Assembly (NCBI GenBank): GCA_905478325.1 | Contig: CAJQIB010000004.1 | Coordinates: 62,001-126,000, forward strand | Source of the DNA: an uncultured Flavobacteriales bacterium | GTDB lineage: Bacteria; Bacteroidota; Bacteroidia; Flavobacteriales_D; Sanyastnellaceae | Length of the DNA: 64,000 bases | Direction: 5' to 3' | Part shown: one piece after another, positions 41,954 through 53,345 of the stretch | Layout of the letters: every line of letters starts with the position of its first letter | Numbering within the stretch: position 1 is the stretch's first letter | The notes under the pieces: model-generated | What the model was told of the DNA's origin: nothing | Seen by the model: only the letters and a program-made list of their open reading frames with translations | Databases searched by the model: none | Position numbers and translations under genes: made by a program

Positions 41954-44140
41954 ATGAGTATTTCTCGCCAAAAAGCCCTTGAGGATGTGTTAGAACGCAC
42001 TCCGCGGTACCGGGAGCGTCCTTCGAATAAAATTTCACAGTATTACGGTGAGAACGTATTCAACTTGCATACGATGCGAGAGTACTTGACAGATGAGGCT
42101 TGTGATGGCATCATGGATGCGATGGACAACCACACTTCGATCAGTCGCTCTATTGCAGATCAAGTGGCGTCTGCTTTGAAGGAATGGGCCATTTCACGAG
42201 GAGCTACCCACTACACGCATTGGTTTCAACCTTTAACCGGAGCAACGGCAGAGAAGCATGATAGCTTCATTACTCCAACCGGAGATGGACGTGCGATCGA
42301 GAAATTCGACGGTTCGCTTTTGGTACAGCAAGAACCGGATGCGAGTTCGTTTCCTAACGGAGGGATTCGAAACACATTTGAAGCAAGGGGCTATACCCTT
42401 TGGGATCCAACATCCCCGGCATTTGTTTGGGAGAGTACATTGTGCATCCCGACGATCTTCATCAGCTATACAGGATTTGCGCTGGACAATAAGATGCCTT
42501 TGTTGAAGGCATTGGCACGAGTGGATTCTGCTGCAACGGATGTGTGCCAGTATTTCGATAAGAATGTCACCAAGGTGGTGGCCACGTTGGGATGGGAACA
42601 GGAATATTTCCTTGTCGATAAATCCCTCCACGGTGCACGACCTGACTTGCAGTTAACGGGCCGGGCGTTGTTTGGCGCACCTCCTGCGAAAGGGCAGCAG
42701 CTTGACGATCACTATTTCGGAAGCATACCTGCACGCGCAAGTGCCTTCATGAAAGAATTTGAGTTGGAATCCCACAAGTTGGGAATTCCGGTAACGACAC
42801 GGCACAATGAAGTGGCGCCGAATCAGTTTGAGTGTGCTCCTGTGTTTGAAGAAGCCAACTTGGCCAATGACCACAATCTGTTGCTGATGGAGGTGATGGA
42901 GCAAGTCGCTCGGAAGCACGATTTCAGGGTGCTTCTTCATGAAAAACCATACCCAGGGCTCAACGGCTCCGGTAAGCACAACAACTGGTCTCTTGGAACG
43001 AATACGGGAGTAAATCTCTTGAAGCCGGGCAACAACCCGAAAACGAATTTGCGCTTCTTGACGTTCTTCATCAACACGTTGGCCGCTTTGAATACGCACG
43101 CGGACATCGTGCGTGCATCCTTTGCGTCAGCAGGAAACGACCACCGACTGGGAGGGAACGAAGCGCCTCCAGCTATTGTTAGTGCCTTCATCGGTTCTCA
43201 ATTGTCCGAATTGCTGGATGAATTGGAAACCAGCATCAAGGCGGGGAAATTGACTCCAGAAGACAAGACCGCACTCAAGTTAGAAATTGGTCGAATCCCT
43301 GAGGTTTTGCTTGACAACACGGATCGCAACCGGACCTCTACGTTTGCGTTTACAGGCAACAAATTTGAATTGCGTGCAGTTGGAAGTACGGCCAATTGTG
43401 CTGTGCCGATGACTGTTTTGAATACGATTGTGTCGGAACAGTTGGAGTCATTTAAAGTCGCTGTCGATCAGCGAATAGACAAAGGCGAAAAGAAGGACGA
43501 TGCATTGCTCAAAGAACTTCAGAAGTTAATTACGCAGAGCAAAGCGATTCGGTTTGAAGGAAATGGCTATTCCGATGAATGGGTTGTCGAAGCTGCCAAG
43601 CGAGGTCTTTCCAATTTGAAAAACACGCCTGAGGCATTGGAAGTATTCAATCGTCCAGAGGTGATTGAGCTCTTTGAGAAGCAACAAGTTCTCCGGAAGG
43701 AAGAAGTCCATGCTCGCGTGGAAGTGGAATTGGAGAATTACATTTTGAAGCTTCAAATTGAGGCCCGCGTTCTGTTGCAAATGGCTCGAGGAACCATTTT
43801 GCCAGCAGCGATAGATTACCAAAGTCAGTTGCTGTTGAATGTCCAAAGTTTGAACGATGTCTTTGGAGAGGATGCCCCAAAATATGGTGGCGCTCAGTTG
43901 GAATTGGTCAAACAAGCAGGCGCTTTAATTCAACAAATCCACCGGGAATCGTTGGAGTTGGATTCAATCCATGATGCTTTGGAAAAACTGGAATCTGCAT
44001 CAGAGAAAGCCAAAGGTTACGCAGAGAAGATGTTCCCAAGCATGGAGGCGTTGGGAGCAACGTGTGCGCAATTGGAAGTCACTGTGGACGATGCGTTATG
44101 GCCTTTGCCGAAATTCACAGAATTGTTGTTTACACGATAG
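41954..44140 (+). CDS. glnN: Glutamine synthetase type III
   Basis: Assimilates ammonium into glutamine with ATP. The 728-residue length is that of the GS III family, much longer than GS I. Motifs include HWFQPLTGATAEKHDSF, the catalytic VATLGWEQEYFLVDK, TTRHNEVAPNQFE, LHEKPYPGLNGSGKHNNWSL and GGNEAPPAI, with a long C-terminal helical extension. It stands alone between two terminator-like regions, has a promoter-like upstream palindrome and is followed by a strong terminator. Confidence 0.96.
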   Translation: MSISRQKALEDVLERTPRYRERPSNKISQYYGENVFNLHTMREYLTDEACDGIMDAMDNHTSISRSIADQVASALKEWAISRGATHYTHWFQPLTGATAEKHDSFITPTGDGRAIEKFDGSLLVQQEPDASSFPNGGIRNTFEARGYTLWDPTSPAFVWESTLCIPTIFISYTGFALDNKMPLLKALARVDSAATDVCQYFDKNVTKVVATLGWEQEYFLVDKSLHGARPDLQLTGRALFGAPPAKGQQLDDHYFGSIPARASAFMKEFELESHKLGIPVTTRHNEVAPNQFECAPVFEEANLANDHNLLLMEVMEQVARKHDFRVLLHEKPYPGLNGSGKHNNWSLGTNTGVNLLKPGNNPKTNLRFLTFFINTLAALNTHADIVRASFASAGNDHRLGGNEAPPAIVSAFIGSQLSELLDELETSIKAGKLTPEDKTALKLEIGRIPEVLLDNTDRNRTSTFAFTGNKFELRAVGSTANCAVPMTVLNTIVSEQLESFKVAVDQRIDKGEKKDDALLKELQKLITQSKAIRFEGNGYSDEWVVEAAKRGLSNLKNTPEALEVFNRPEVIELFEKQQVLRKEEVHARVEVELENYILKLQIEARVLLQMARGTILPAAIDYQSQLLLNVQSLNDVFGEDAPKYGGAQLELVKQAGALIQQIHRESLELDSIHDALEKLESASEKAKGYAEKMFPSMEALGATCAQLEVTVDDALWPLPKFTELLFTR

Positions 44141-44176
44141 AGCGAGATAGGTTTTACAGGCTTTTGCCGCATTCAG

Positions 44177-44221
44177 AAGAGGGGGCATTTCTTGAATTGG
44201 AAATGGCCCCTCTTTTATTTG
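44177..44221 (+). terminator. Rho-independent terminator of glnN
   Basis: AAGAGGGG(G)CATTTC pairs with GAAATG(G)CCCCTCTT across a TTGAATTG loop (44177-44214) and is followed by TTATTT. Confidence 0.88.
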
Positions 44222-44309
44222 AATCGAATTTGCAGTGGTTTTTCTGATGAACATTTCTTAGTTCTAGCCTTCGTGCCTTACATTCGGGGACTGATTTAAC
44301 GGTATATAA

Positions 44310-46310
44310 ATGCACAACTTCCTGCAAGCTTTCTACACACGGATTGGCACCACCTTTCTGTTGATGACCATCGTGATAGGCACGGCCTTCTCTCAAACCA
44401 ATTATACAGCCGAGGCGGACGCGGCGTATGCGAGAGGTGGATTTCATGTTTCCGCTCAAGAATACATCAAGGCTTACGCCAAGGTGAAGGATATTGATGA
44501 GAAGGGACGGATTGCCTTCATGATCGGAGAAAGTTTCCGAATGTTGATGGATCCAGGAGCTACAGAAGAATGGTATGACAAGGCCATTGGACTGCGTTAC
44601 GGCGAAAGCCATCCTGAAGTCTTTTTGAATTACGGTGAGGTCATGTCATCTCAACAGAAGTTTGATGATGCCATTGAGTGGTACATGGCATACCAGAAAA
44701 ATGGAGGCGATCAAGCGGTTGCTGAACAGAAAATCACAGCTGCGGACAATGACGCATTGGCTCTCGATGAGCCACCAAGTCGTTACCGCGTTGAGAATAT
44801 GTTGTTGCTCAATTCGGATTCCTACGATTATGGTGCCGGCTATGCTTCGGATAAGGCAGATGAGGTTGTTTTTGCCTCATCCCGAGAGTCCGCAACAGGA
44901 TCTGGTGAAGATCCCATTACCGGGCAGAATTTCATGGATTTGTTCTACTCTGAACAAGACAAGAAGGGACGATGGAGTACTCCTGAGCCTTTGAACAGTA
45001 CGATCAATACGTCATCCAATGAAGGAACAGTGACCTTTGATAAAAAGTATAAAAAAATCTATTTCACGCGGTGCATTTCCGATGATGAGAATTCATTTGC
45101 GTGTGACCTTTATCGCGCGGATGCCATGGGCAATCGGTATGGGCCTGCGGAGGTCGTAGAGTTGATTGACCGAGATTCCAATGACAGTTCTCAAGTGGGC
45201 CATCCGTCATTCACAACGGACAACAATTTCCTGATGTTCGTTTCGGACATGCCAGGAGGTCAAGGAGGGAAAGACCTCTGGTATGTTAGTTATGATAGCA
45301 AGGAAGATGCTTTTGGAAGTCCCGTCAATATGGGTACCAACATCAATACTGCAGGGGATGAGATGTTCCCAACGATGCGTTTTGATGGAGCGTTGATTTA
45401 CTCTTCTTCAGGTAAAGGAGGCATGGGAGGATTGGATATCTTCCAAGCGAATCCAGGGAATGGAGCCATGGCTTTTGAAATGAGTACAGCCATGCCTTAC
45501 CCGATCAACAGTTCATCGGACGATTTCGGGTTGATTTATGCCGACAATGAAGATCGAGGCGTATTCACGTCAAGCCGACCAGGAGGCAAAGGAAAAGATG
45601 ACTTGTACGCCTTTAGTTTGCCTGAAATGGAGTTCTGTTACCGTGCCAATGTCTATGATTACGATACGGGAATGCCTTTGATGGCAGACATGTCGATCAG
45701 CAGTTCTACGGGTGATTCTTGGACCTTGACTGCAGATGCAGATGGGTCGATTGCCTTGTGCGATAAAGAAATAAAAGGGTCAACGACATACGACGTGGAT
45801 GTGAAGCTTGAAGGTTACATCGGCACAGGTGATCGTTTTGCGACGGTTGGAATGACCGAAAGCACAACCTTCGCTAGGGAATATTTTTTGAAGGAGGTTG
45901 TTTTGGATGAAGAATATGCGATGCCATTGGTTCTCTATCCTTTCAATGAAGCAGAACTCTTGATTGATGCGACGGTAAACAGTGCGGATTCATTGAGCTA
46001 TTTGCTGGACATTATGGAACGCAACGAATCGTTTGTGATTCAATTGGAGTCTCATACGGACAGCCGTGGTCAGGACGGATACAACAAGGAGCTTTCTCAA
46101 CGTCGAGCCCAAACGTGTGTGGATTACCTCGTAAGTCGTGGTATTGAAGTTGATCGTTTGGTGGCTTTAGGACAGGGAGAAACCATGTTGTTGGTTTCAG
46201 ATGCTGAAATCAATCGCATGTCCTCCGAAGAAGAAAAGGAGCGCGGACACCAGGCCAATCGAAGAACGGTTTTCCGAATCTTGCGTTTTGATTATGCCCC
46301 TGGCAAGTGA
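44310..46310 (+). CDS. PorE-like OmpA-family protein (TPR, beta-propeller, OmpA domain)
   Basis: A 666-residue secreted protein: signal peptide (to about 29, ending AFS), TPR-like repeats (about 35-150), a PD40-type beta-propeller (DEVVFASSRESA, NFLMFVSDMPGGQGGKDLW, ALIYSSSGKGGMGGLDIFQ, GVFTSSRPGGKGKDDLYAF), a carboxypeptidase-like beta domain, and an OmpA C-terminal peptidoglycan-binding domain (LESHTDSRGQDGYNKELSQRRAQ). This domain order is that of PorE, which anchors the type IX secretion system to peptidoglycan. Two T9SS cargo genes in the window fit, but other OmpA proteins share this layout. Its stop overlaps the purM GTG start. A TACATTCG box lies at 44279-44286. Confidence 0.85.
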   Translation: MHNFLQAFYTRIGTTFLLMTIVIGTAFSQTNYTAEADAAYARGGFHVSAQEYIKAYAKVKDIDEKGRIAFMIGESFRMLMDPGATEEWYDKAIGLRYGESHPEVFLNYGEVMSSQQKFDDAIEWYMAYQKNGGDQAVAEQKITAADNDALALDEPPSRYRVENMLLLNSDSYDYGAGYASDKADEVVFASSRESATGSGEDPITGQNFMDLFYSEQDKKGRWSTPEPLNSTINTSSNEGTVTFDKKYKKIYFTRCISDDENSFACDLYRADAMGNRYGPAEVVELIDRDSNDSSQVGHPSFTTDNNFLMFVSDMPGGQGGKDLWYVSYDSKEDAFGSPVNMGTNINTAGDEMFPTMRFDGALIYSSSGKGGMGGLDIFQANPGNGAMAFEMSTAMPYPINSSSDDFGLIYADNEDRGVFTSSRPGGKGKDDLYAFSLPEMEFCYRANVYDYDTGMPLMADMSISSSTGDSWTLTADADGSIALCDKEIKGSTTYDVDVKLEGYIGTGDRFATVGMTESTTFAREYFLKEVVLDEEYAMPLVLYPFNEAELLIDATVNSADSLSYLLDIMERNESFVIQLESHTDSRGQDGYNKELSQRRAQTCVDYLVSRGIEVDRLVALGQGETMLLVSDAEINRMSSEEEKERGHQANRRTVFRILRFDYAPGK

Positions 46311-47485
46311 TAGAGGATCATTCTCGTTATGCTTCCCGGGGAGTTTCTTCTGGTAAAGAGGAAGTGCATGCGGCGATTGCGGATGTAGACAAAGGACTTT
46401 TTCCAAAGGCTTTTTGTAAAATCATTCCGGATTACCTCACCGGTAGCCCTGACCATTGTATTGTAATGCATGCTGACGGTGCGGGTACGAAATCCGCGTT
46501 GGCGTATATGTACTGGAAAGAAACAGGCGACCTGTCTGTCTGGAAAGGCATAGCTCAGGATGCCCTCATTATGAATTTGGATGACTTGATCTGCGTCGGG
46601 GCCACCGGCCCAATCTTGGTTTCGAGCACAATCGGTAGGAACAAACACCTCATTACTGGAGAGGTCATTTCAGCGATCATTCAAGGGACAGAAGAGTTGC
46701 TTGAGGAATTGAGAGGAGCTGGAGTCGATGTTCAAAGTACCGGAGGTGAGACTGCGGATGTGGGAGATTTGGTACGAACGATTATTGTGGATTCTACCGT
46801 AGTTGCGCGCATGAAGCGCTCCGATGTCATCGACAACGCAAACATCGCACCGGGACAGGTCGTCGTTGGATTGTCCAGTTCAGGACAGTCACGTTGGGAG
46901 TCGACATACAATGGTGGTATGGGATCGAATGGTTTGACTTCGGCCCGTCACGATGTGTTCAAGAAGGATTTGATGCAGCGTTTTCCAGAGAGCTTTGATC
47001 CCAATACGGATGCCCAGTGGGTGTATACTGGATCGCATGGTTTAACGGATGCGGTTGAAGGTGTGCCCATCGATGCGGGTAAATTGGTTCTGTCCCCAAC
47101 GCGCACCTATGCCCCCTTGATTGCCGAAATTCTTCCCAAATTCAAGGGGCGAATTATGGGCATGGTCCATTGCTCCGGTGGCGCTCAGACCAAAGTACTG
47201 CACTTCACGAAAGACGTGCATGTGATCAAAGATGATCTGTTTCCAACGCCTCCTTTGTTTCGCATGATTCAAGAAGAGTCTGGAACGGAATGGTCTGAAA
47301 TGTATAAGGTCTTCAATATGGGGCACCGGATGGAGATATACACGGATGCAGACGCTGCGGCGGATATCATTTCCATGGCAGAAGCCAATGGTATTGATGC
47401 GAAAATTATAGGTCGATGTGAACCTCACATGGGTCAACGTGTAACCGTCAAAGGTGAGCACGGAACGTTTGTTTACGGAGATTAG
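46307..47485 (+). CDS. purM: Phosphoribosylformylglycinamidine cyclo-ligase
   Basis: AIR synthetase of purine biosynthesis. The 392-residue Bacteroidota-type chain begins [20 protein letters not shown] and shows [39 protein letters not shown] and [10 protein letters not shown], with HCSGGAQTK in the C-terminal half. No ATG is available: a GTG at 46307 overlaps the preceding stop (GTGA) and gives the expected N-terminus. It is the first of purM-prfA-pyrF. Confidence 0.94.
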   Translation: MIEDHSRYASRGVSSGKEEVHAAIADVDKGLFPKAFCKIIPDYLTGSPDHCIVMHADGAGTKSALAYMYWKETGDLSVWKGIAQDALIMNLDDLICVGATGPILVSSTIGRNKHLITGEVISAIIQGTEELLEELRGAGVDVQSTGGETADVGDLVRTIIVDSTVVARMKRSDVIDNANIAPGQVVVGLSSSGQSRWESTYNGGMGSNGLTSARHDVFKKDLMQRFPESFDPNTDAQWVYTGSHGLTDAVEGVPIDAGKLVLSPTRTYAPLIAEILPKFKGRIMGMVHCSGGAQTKVLHFTKDVHVIKDDLFPTPPLFRMIQEESGTEWSEMYKVFNMGHRMEIYTDADAAADIISMAEANGIDAKIIGRCEPHMGQRVTVKGEHGTFVYGD

Positions 47486-47493
47486 CTAAGCCC

Positions 47494-48588
47494 ATGAAAC
47501 GCGAGGAGGAATTAATGACCAAACTCGCCTTCATCGTGGATCGTTACCGTGAAGTCGAGAAAAGTGTAGGTGACCCCGAAGTGGTGTCGAACCCAACCCG
47601 TTATCGTGATTTGATGCGGGAGTACAAGAAGCTTACGCCTCTTGTAGAGATTCACAAGACCCTAACAGCTTGGGAATCGGATTGGAATCAATGTCAAGAA
47701 TGGATTCTCAACGGTGACGCAGACTTTGTTGCGCTTGCCAAGGAAGAAATGCCTCAAATTCAGGACAAGTTGGAAAAGGGGTACGCTGCGTCTCGTTTGA
47801 TGTTGCTTCCACGTGATGAGGCGGATGACCGTCCCGTTATGATGGAGTTGCGCGCTGGAACGGGAGGAGACGAGGCGGCATTGTTTGCCGGAGATCTGTA
47901 TCGCATGTACAGTCGTTTTGCAGAATCAAAAGGGTGGAAGGTGCAATTGGTGAATGCCAACGAAGGAACAGCAGGCGGATACAAGGAAATCATTGCACGC
48001 GTTGAAGGTGAGGGCGTTTATGGCTTACTCAAATTCGAAAGTGGTGTGCACCGTGTGCAGCGTGTACCTGAAACAGAATCTCAAGGTCGCGTTCATACGA
48101 GTGCAGCGACTGTTGCAATCATGCCCGTTGCTGAAGAGGTGGACATTGCACTCGATTTGTCGGATGTGCGTCGAGATACATACAGAGCGAGCGGTGCAGG
48201 AGGGCAACACGTCAATAAGACGGAGTCTGCGGTGCGTCTCACACACAATCCAACCGGGGTCGTGGTCGAATGCCAAGACGGCAGATCACAGCACCAGAAT
48301 TATGAGCATGCGTTGGAAGTATTACGCACTCGGCTATTCGAACGTGAGCGTGAAAAGCAGCACGCTGAACAAGCCCTCACTCGGAAGACGTTGGTCAGTT
48401 CAGGGGACCGCTCGGCAAAAATTAGAACGTACAATTTCCCACAGGGTCGTGTTACGGATCATCGCATACATTTCACATCGCATGCCTTGCCTTCAATTTT
48501 GGGAGGCGATTTGCAAGGTGTCATCGACGCGCTGCATCAAGCTGAACAAGCGGAATTGTTAGCCGCTCAAACAACAGAAAACACATGA
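47494..48588 (+). CDS. prfA: Peptide chain release factor 1
   Basis: Releases peptides at UAA and UAG. The 364-residue chain has the PxT-type decoding motif ([22 protein letters not shown]; Pro-Glu-Thr in place of Pro-Ala-Thr, as often seen in this phylum), the catalytic GGQ in [18 protein letters not shown], and the SQHQN region. There is no in-frame stop early in the gene, so it is not the frameshift-controlled prfB. It begins 9 bp after purM and overlaps pyrF by ATGA. Confidence 0.96.
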   Translation: MKREEELMTKLAFIVDRYREVEKSVGDPEVVSNPTRYRDLMREYKKLTPLVEIHKTLTAWESDWNQCQEWILNGDADFVALAKEEMPQIQDKLEKGYAASRLMLLPRDEADDRPVMMELRAGTGGDEAALFAGDLYRMYSRFAESKGWKVQLVNANEGTAGGYKEIIARVEGEGVYGLLKFESGVHRVQRVPETESQGRVHTSAATVAIMPVAEEVDIALDLSDVRRDTYRASGAGGQHVNKTESAVRLTHNPTGVVVECQDGRSQHQNYEHALEVLRTRLFEREREKQHAEQALTRKTLVSSGDRSAKIRTYNFPQGRVTDHRIHFTSHALPSILGGDLQGVIDALHQAEQAELLAAQTTENT

Positions 48589-49403
48589 GAAATCGAGAAG
48601 AACTTTTTGAGAACATACAGCTCAAGTCATCTTTCTTATGCGTGGGTTTGGACCCGGATGCTGAACGAATTCCAGCGTCTTGCGGTACAGGGGTTCAAGG
48701 CATGGAGCAATTTTGCAAGTCCATCGTTGATGCCACACACGACTTGGCTGTGGCTTTCAAACCAAACTTGGCCTTCTTTGAGCAATACGGATCTGAGGGG
48801 TGGGCGGCTTTAGAACGTATCATAGCGCACATTCCGAAGGATTGCATGGTGATAGCGGATGCGAAAAGAGGGGACATCGGAAACACTGCCGCACGCTATG
48901 CCCAGGCCATGTTTGAAGGGTTGGGTGCGCATGCAATTACCGTGGCACCGTATATGGGAGAGGATAGTGTTCGCCCCTTTGTTGATTTCCGGGAGGGGTG
49001 TTGGACAATTCTGTTGGCCATGACGTCCAATCCAGGTGCTCAGGATTTTGAGTTTCATGGAAACCCTCCACTGTTCGAGCGCGTGATGGAACGTGCACAA
49101 ACATGGGGCAGTCCAGATGAGTTGATGTTTGTTGTCGGTGCAACACGCCCAGAAGCCATCGCCCGTGCGCGAACCGTCGCTCCAGATTCGTTTTTCCTTG
49201 TGCCAGGAGTTGGTGCGCAGGGTGGTGCATTGCGGGAAGTCGTTGATGCGGGATGGAATGCTCAATGTGGGTTGTTGGTCAATTCTTCGCGAGGAATTCT
49301 ATACGCCAGTTCGGGATCTGATTTCGCTGAAAAAGCACGAGAATCGGCATTGAATTTGCGCAATGAAATGAAAGCCATTCTTCAAGAGAAGACGAACGGT
49401 TGA
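48585..49403 (+). CDS. pyrF: Orotidine-5'-phosphate decarboxylase, type 2
   Basis: Makes UMP from OMP. The 272-residue length is that of the long (type 2) form. Motifs are [23 protein letters not shown] and the catalytic [18 protein letters not shown], followed by [13 protein letters not shown] and [10 protein letters not shown] at the phosphate-binding end. Overlaps prfA by ATGA; purM-prfA-pyrF is a recurrent cluster in Bacteroidota. Confidence 0.95.
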   Translation: MRNREELFENIQLKSSFLCVGLDPDAERIPASCGTGVQGMEQFCKSIVDATHDLAVAFKPNLAFFEQYGSEGWAALERIIAHIPKDCMVIADAKRGDIGNTAARYAQAMFEGLGAHAITVAPYMGEDSVRPFVDFREGCWTILLAMTSNPGAQDFEFHGNPPLFERVMERAQTWGSPDELMFVVGATRPEAIARARTVAPDSFFLVPGVGAQGGALREVVDAGWNAQCGLLVNSSRGILYASSGSDFAEKARESALNLRNEMKAILQEKTNG

Positions 49404-49422
49404 GAAACCTTAATTTGTGGCC

Positions 49423-50442
49423 ATGATTCGCCCTATCAATCGTATCCGACTGGCTGTCATTCTTTTTGTTGGAGTGCTGCTTGTTGGGAGTGTCGGATTT
49501 ATGGTGATCGAGGACTATACATTGGTGGAGGCCATGTACATGACCGTGATCACGATGTCCACTGTTGGCTTTGGCGAAGTGAGACCACTGTCTCAATTAG
49601 GAATGATTTTTACAGCTTTCTTGGTGGTCGGTAGTATCGGTACCTTCACCTTTGCTATTTCAGCAAGTACCAACTATTTTTTAGATGGAGCATACAGAGA
49701 ACGCCTTCGAGTTAAACGAATTCAACGCATCATGAAAGGATTGCACGGACATGTGATCGTCTGCGGATATGGACGAGTCGGGGAGAAAGCGGTACAGGAA
49801 TTGCGCGATCATGCACACGATGTCGTCATCATTGAATCGGACTTAGAGTTGGTCAAACAATTGCAGAAAAAGGGCTGGCGAGTGTTGGCGGGTGATGCCA
49901 CGCTTGATGAGAACTTGGTGGATGCGGGCATTGATCGAGCGAAATCACTCATTACTACGCTCCCAGACGATGCGCAGAATTTGTATGTGGTTCTTTCGGC
50001 TCGAGAGAAACGTCCAGACCTGCTCATCATTTCTCGGGCATCTAAATCCAATGCAGTGAGCAAGTTACGTGTTGCTGGAGCTCAAAATGTAATCATGCCC
50101 GACCAGGTGGGAGGCGCGCACATGGCTTCTCTTGTTGCGATTCCTGACGTTGTGGAGTTTATGGATCACATTCGTATCCAAGGGATTGACGCGGTCAACT
50201 TAGAAGAGGTTTCGGTATCGCAGTTGCCAGAAAACTTGCAGCTTCAGACGTTGGGAGAGATGGACGCAAAGAATCGAATTGGGGTCAATGTCATTGGGCT
50301 GAAGCGCGCCTCTGGCGAAATGGTGATCAATCCAGCCCCCGAAACGCGTTTGGATCAATCCGTGAAATTGTTCGTCCTTGGCACAGCAGATCAGATACGT
50401 CTGTTGAACGAATTCCTTGGAATACAAAGTCCAACGCTATAG
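49423..50442 (+). CDS. Two-TM potassium channel with RCK/TrkA-N domain
   Basis: A 339-residue channel subunit. Transmembrane helix 1 is about 10-28, the selectivity filter STVGFGE follows at about 46-52, and helix 2 spans about 58-78. The RCK_N domain (HVIVCGYGRVGEKAVQEL, VIIESD, VLAGDATLDENLVDAG) and RCK_C (GVNVIGLKRASGEMVINPAPET) bind regulatory ligands such as Ca2+ or nucleotides. It is MthK-like in layout. An ATG at 49423 was chosen over a GTG two codons earlier. Confidence 0.93.
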   Translation: MIRPINRIRLAVILFVGVLLVGSVGFMVIEDYTLVEAMYMTVITMSTVGFGEVRPLSQLGMIFTAFLVVGSIGTFTFAISASTNYFLDGAYRERLRVKRIQRIMKGLHGHVIVCGYGRVGEKAVQELRDHAHDVVIIESDLELVKQLQKKGWRVLAGDATLDENLVDAGIDRAKSLITTLPDDAQNLYVVLSAREKRPDLLIISRASKSNAVSKLRVAGAQNVIMPDQVGGAHMASLVAIPDVVEFMDHIRIQGIDAVNLEEVSVSQLPENLQLQTLGEMDAKNRIGVNVIGLKRASGEMVINPAPETRLDQSVKLFVLGTADQIRLLNEFLGIQSPTL

Positions 50443-50502
50443 GAGTCGCTTCCTGCAAAGTGCTTTTGTATATTGGTGCTTTTCGAATAAACACAACGAT
50501 TC

Positions 50503-52044
50503 ATGCACCGTATTTTTTCACTTTTGGTGGCTCTTTTCGCCCTCATTTCGCCAGCCGTAGCTCAAGCAAGCGCCATTGACGATAGCATCAATAGCTTCAT
50601 GGAGCCCGTTACGAATGCGATTATGAAAGTGATCTTTTTCACTGTTTCATTCGGTGACTTGTCTATTCCATTCGTTTTGATCTGGCTATTGGCTGGAGCG
50701 CTATTCTTCACGTTTTACTACCGTTTTGTCAATATTCGTGCCTTTCGACACGCTCTTGATGTCGTTCGTGGCAAGTTTGATGATCCGAGTCACATCGGCG
50801 AAGTCAGTCACTTTCAAGCACTGACTGCGGCGTTGAGTGGTACCGTTGGTGTAGGCAATATTGCAGGTGTGGCATTTGCAGTTTCTCTGGGTGGTCCAGG
50901 AGCTACTTTCTGGATGATCGTAGCGGGTTTGTTGGGCATGAGCTCCAAGTTCATCGAATGCACGTTGGGTACCAAATACAGAAAGACCAATGATGATGGG
51001 TCTGTTTCCGGCGGTCCCATGTACTATTTGCGTGACGGATTGGCCAAACAAGGCAAGGCAGGCTTGGGTAAGGTTTTAGCAGCAATTTTTGCAATTGCAT
51101 GCATTGGAGGGAGCTTTGGAGGAGGAAACATGGTCCAAATCAATCAGGCTACCAAGCAATTAATTTTGGTTACAGGGGGTGATCAGTCCTTCTTGTTTGG
51201 TAACAGTTGGATTTTCGGAGTTGTCATGGCCATGGTCGTTGGGATGATTATTATCGGCGGGATTAAGACCATTGCGAAAGTCACTGATAAGGTGGTGCCG
51301 TTTATGGTGGGTGTTTACGTGCTCGGAGCATTGTTTGTGATCTTTGGAAACATTACAGAGGTGCCAGCAGCATTCGCTCTAATCGTTAAAAGTGCTTTCA
51401 CTTCAGACGCGGCTTATGGCGGCTTAGTTGGAGTTTTGATTATCGGATTTCAACGTGCTGCGTTTTCAAATGAAGCGGGCATTGGTTCGGCTTCGATCGC
51501 ACATTCTGCGGCAAAGACAGATGAGCCAGTGAGTGAGGGGATTGTCGCTCTCTTGGAGCCATTCATTGATACGGTGGTCATTTGCACAATGACAGCTTTG
51601 GTGATTGTTATCTCGGGCTATGGATCATTGGATCAAGATCAGGTGTTGGGCTTGGCGAAATCCGGTGACTTGCAAGCAATCGAGCTAACATCGAGTGCGT
51701 TCGCGCAGACCATGAGCTGGTTCCCGATTGTGTTGTCTGTAGCTGTAATCCTGTTTGCTTTATCCACCATGATTAGCTGGAGCTATTATGGACTGAAGGC
51801 CTGGACGTATTTATTCGGAGAATCTCGAGGTGCAGATCTTTCTTACAAAGCAATTTTCTGCATGTTCGTTGTTGTTGGTTCTGCGATATCAGCGAAGAGT
51901 GTGTTTGATTTTGGGGATGCCATGATTTTTGCCATGTGTTTCCCGAATGTCTTGGGATTGTATTTCTTGGCGCCTGAAGTCCGAGCAGATTTGAAAGATT
52001 ACCTGAAGCGAGTGAAGTCTGGTGCAATCAAACGATTTGACTGA
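50503..52044 (+). CDS. Alanine/glycine:cation symporter
   Basis: A 513-residue AGCS-family sodium-amino acid symporter with about eleven transmembrane helices. The N-terminus has a signal-like hydrophobic stretch. Family features are [91 protein letters not shown] and [11 protein letters not shown]. It stands alone between the channel and the HhH protein. Confidence 0.94.
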   Translation: MHRIFSLLVALFALISPAVAQASAIDDSINSFMEPVTNAIMKVIFFTVSFGDLSIPFVLIWLLAGALFFTFYYRFVNIRAFRHALDVVRGKFDDPSHIGEVSHFQALTAALSGTVGVGNIAGVAFAVSLGGPGATFWMIVAGLLGMSSKFIECTLGTKYRKTNDDGSVSGGPMYYLRDGLAKQGKAGLGKVLAAIFAIACIGGSFGGGNMVQINQATKQLILVTGGDQSFLFGNSWIFGVVMAMVVGMIIIGGIKTIAKVTDKVVPFMVGVYVLGALFVIFGNITEVPAAFALIVKSAFTSDAAYGGLVGVLIIGFQRAAFSNEAGIGSASIAHSAAKTDEPVSEGIVALLEPFIDTVVICTMTALVIVISGYGSLDQDQVLGLAKSGDLQAIELTSSAFAQTMSWFPIVLSVAVILFALSTMISWSYYGLKAWTYLFGESRGADLSYKAIFCMFVVVGSAISAKSVFDFGDAMIFAMCFPNVLGLYFLAPEVRADLKDYLKRVKSGAIKRFD

Positions 52045-52085
52045 AGACGGGTGCGTTTGTAAACGAAAGAGTTAGAGGAGAGAGA

Positions 52086-52760
52086 ATGAGTGCAGAACAG
52101 CGTGTGGTGTCTTTTGTTGTCTTGGTTTCGTGGTTGATTTGGGGTGGTGTGATGGCTTATTCTTGGACGAATGCCAACGCTCGAGCTCACGTTTATTCGG
52201 AGCAGATGGTACCTTCCTTTCTGGATTTCCTGTCGGAATTCCCACTCGAAACGGTTCAGGACATGCCGTTTGAATCTCTTTCAAGGAATCAACAGAAAGC
52301 CAATGGCACCAGAGATGGATCGCGTGTCGCTCAGCGTGATACGGAACAGGTCAACCGGTCGTACAACTTAAATGAAGTGGACAGTGTGTTTTTGGAGTCG
52401 CTTCCCAGGATTGGACCGAAATTAGCAGGGAGAATTTGCCGGTTCAGGGAGTTGTTGGGAGGGTTTTATTCGGTCGAACAACTGGGTGAAGTTTGGGGGA
52501 TTTATCCGGATCAACTTGAGGCTATTCTTCCCTGGTTTCATCCTGGTGACGGAGTCTATCAAAAACTATGCGCAGACTCGGCGTCGTGGGATGAGTTGCG
52601 CCGGCATCCGTATATTGGATTTCAGGGTGCGCGTCGCATCGAACGTTACCGTTTGCAACACCAATTGAATGCTGTTTCTGATTTACTGGACGCGGTTCCC
52701 ATATCAGATAGTCTCTATCGGTGCTGGGAGCCGTATCTTCGTCTCTGCATATCTTCTTAG
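52086..52760 (+). CDS. Helix-hairpin-helix membrane-anchored protein
   Basis: A 224-residue protein with an N-terminal transmembrane helix (about 7-27), a low-complexity polar linker, and a DNA-binding HhH pair like ComEA: NLNEVDSVFLESLPRIGPKLAGRICRFRELLGGF (about 95-130) and IGFQGARRIERYR (about 178-190). In ComEA such domains bind incoming DNA in transformation. Whether this one does is not shown, and no other competence gene is nearby. It is followed 17 bp later by apt. Confidence 0.85.
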   Translation: MSAEQRVVSFVVLVSWLIWGGVMAYSWTNANARAHVYSEQMVPSFLDFLSEFPLETVQDMPFESLSRNQQKANGTRDGSRVAQRDTEQVNRSYNLNEVDSVFLESLPRIGPKLAGRICRFRELLGGFYSVEQLGEVWGIYPDQLEAILPWFHPGDGVYQKLCADSASWDELRRHPYIGFQGARRIERYRLQHQLNAVSDLLDAVPISDSLYRCWEPYLRLCISS

Positions 52761-52777
52761 TAGCGCACATCAATTAA

Positions 52778-53335
52778 ATGAGCCAATCCTTGACGACTGA
52801 CATCCACAGTGTTCGAGTTGAACTTGAACAAACAGTCAAGTCAATTCCAGACTTCCCCGAAACGGGAGTGATTTTTCGAGATCTTTCTCCGGTTTGGCAA
52901 AACGCATCGCTTTGCGAGAAGTCGATTGTGGAGCTGGCTTCGATGGTTGAATTGGATTCAGGGTTTGCGCCTGACGCGGTAGTTGGAGTTGAGAGCCGGG
53001 GATTCATTTTTGGAATGCCTTTGGCCCTTCATTGGAACGTCCCTTTTGTTCCTTTTAGAAAGCCAGGGAAGTTACCCGGAACGCTTTTTACCGAAAGCTA
53101 TCAGTTAGAATATGGAACAGCAGAGCTTCAGTGTCAAGTAGACTGCTTGAAGCCGGGAATGAAGGTGTTGATCCATGACGACGTGCTTGCAACCGGAGGC
53201 ACGGCATTGGCTGCGAATAAATTGGTAGAACTTACGGGCGCGGAAACCATGGGATTTGCGTTTGTTATAGAGCTTCCTCAGCTCCAAGGAAGAGGCCGAT
53301 TGGATTCTTCAATTCATTCTTTATTAACGTATTAA
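52778..53335 (+). CDS. apt: Adenine phosphoribosyltransferase
   Basis: Salvages adenine to AMP using PRPP. The 185-residue chain starts with the hood region ([21 protein letters not shown]) and has [27 protein letters not shown], the PRPP-binding [14 protein letters not shown] and [11 protein letters not shown]. It lies between the HhH protein and an acyl-CoA dehydrogenase with short gaps. Confidence 0.95.
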   Translation: MSQSLTTDIHSVRVELEQTVKSIPDFPETGVIFRDLSPVWQNASLCEKSIVELASMVELDSGFAPDAVVGVESRGFIFGMPLALHWNVPFVPFRKPGKLPGTLFTESYQLEYGTAELQCQVDCLKPGMKVLIHDDVLATGGTALAANKLVELTGAETMGFAFVIELPQLQGRGRLDSSIHSLLTY

Positions 53336-53345
53336 GTCGTACATA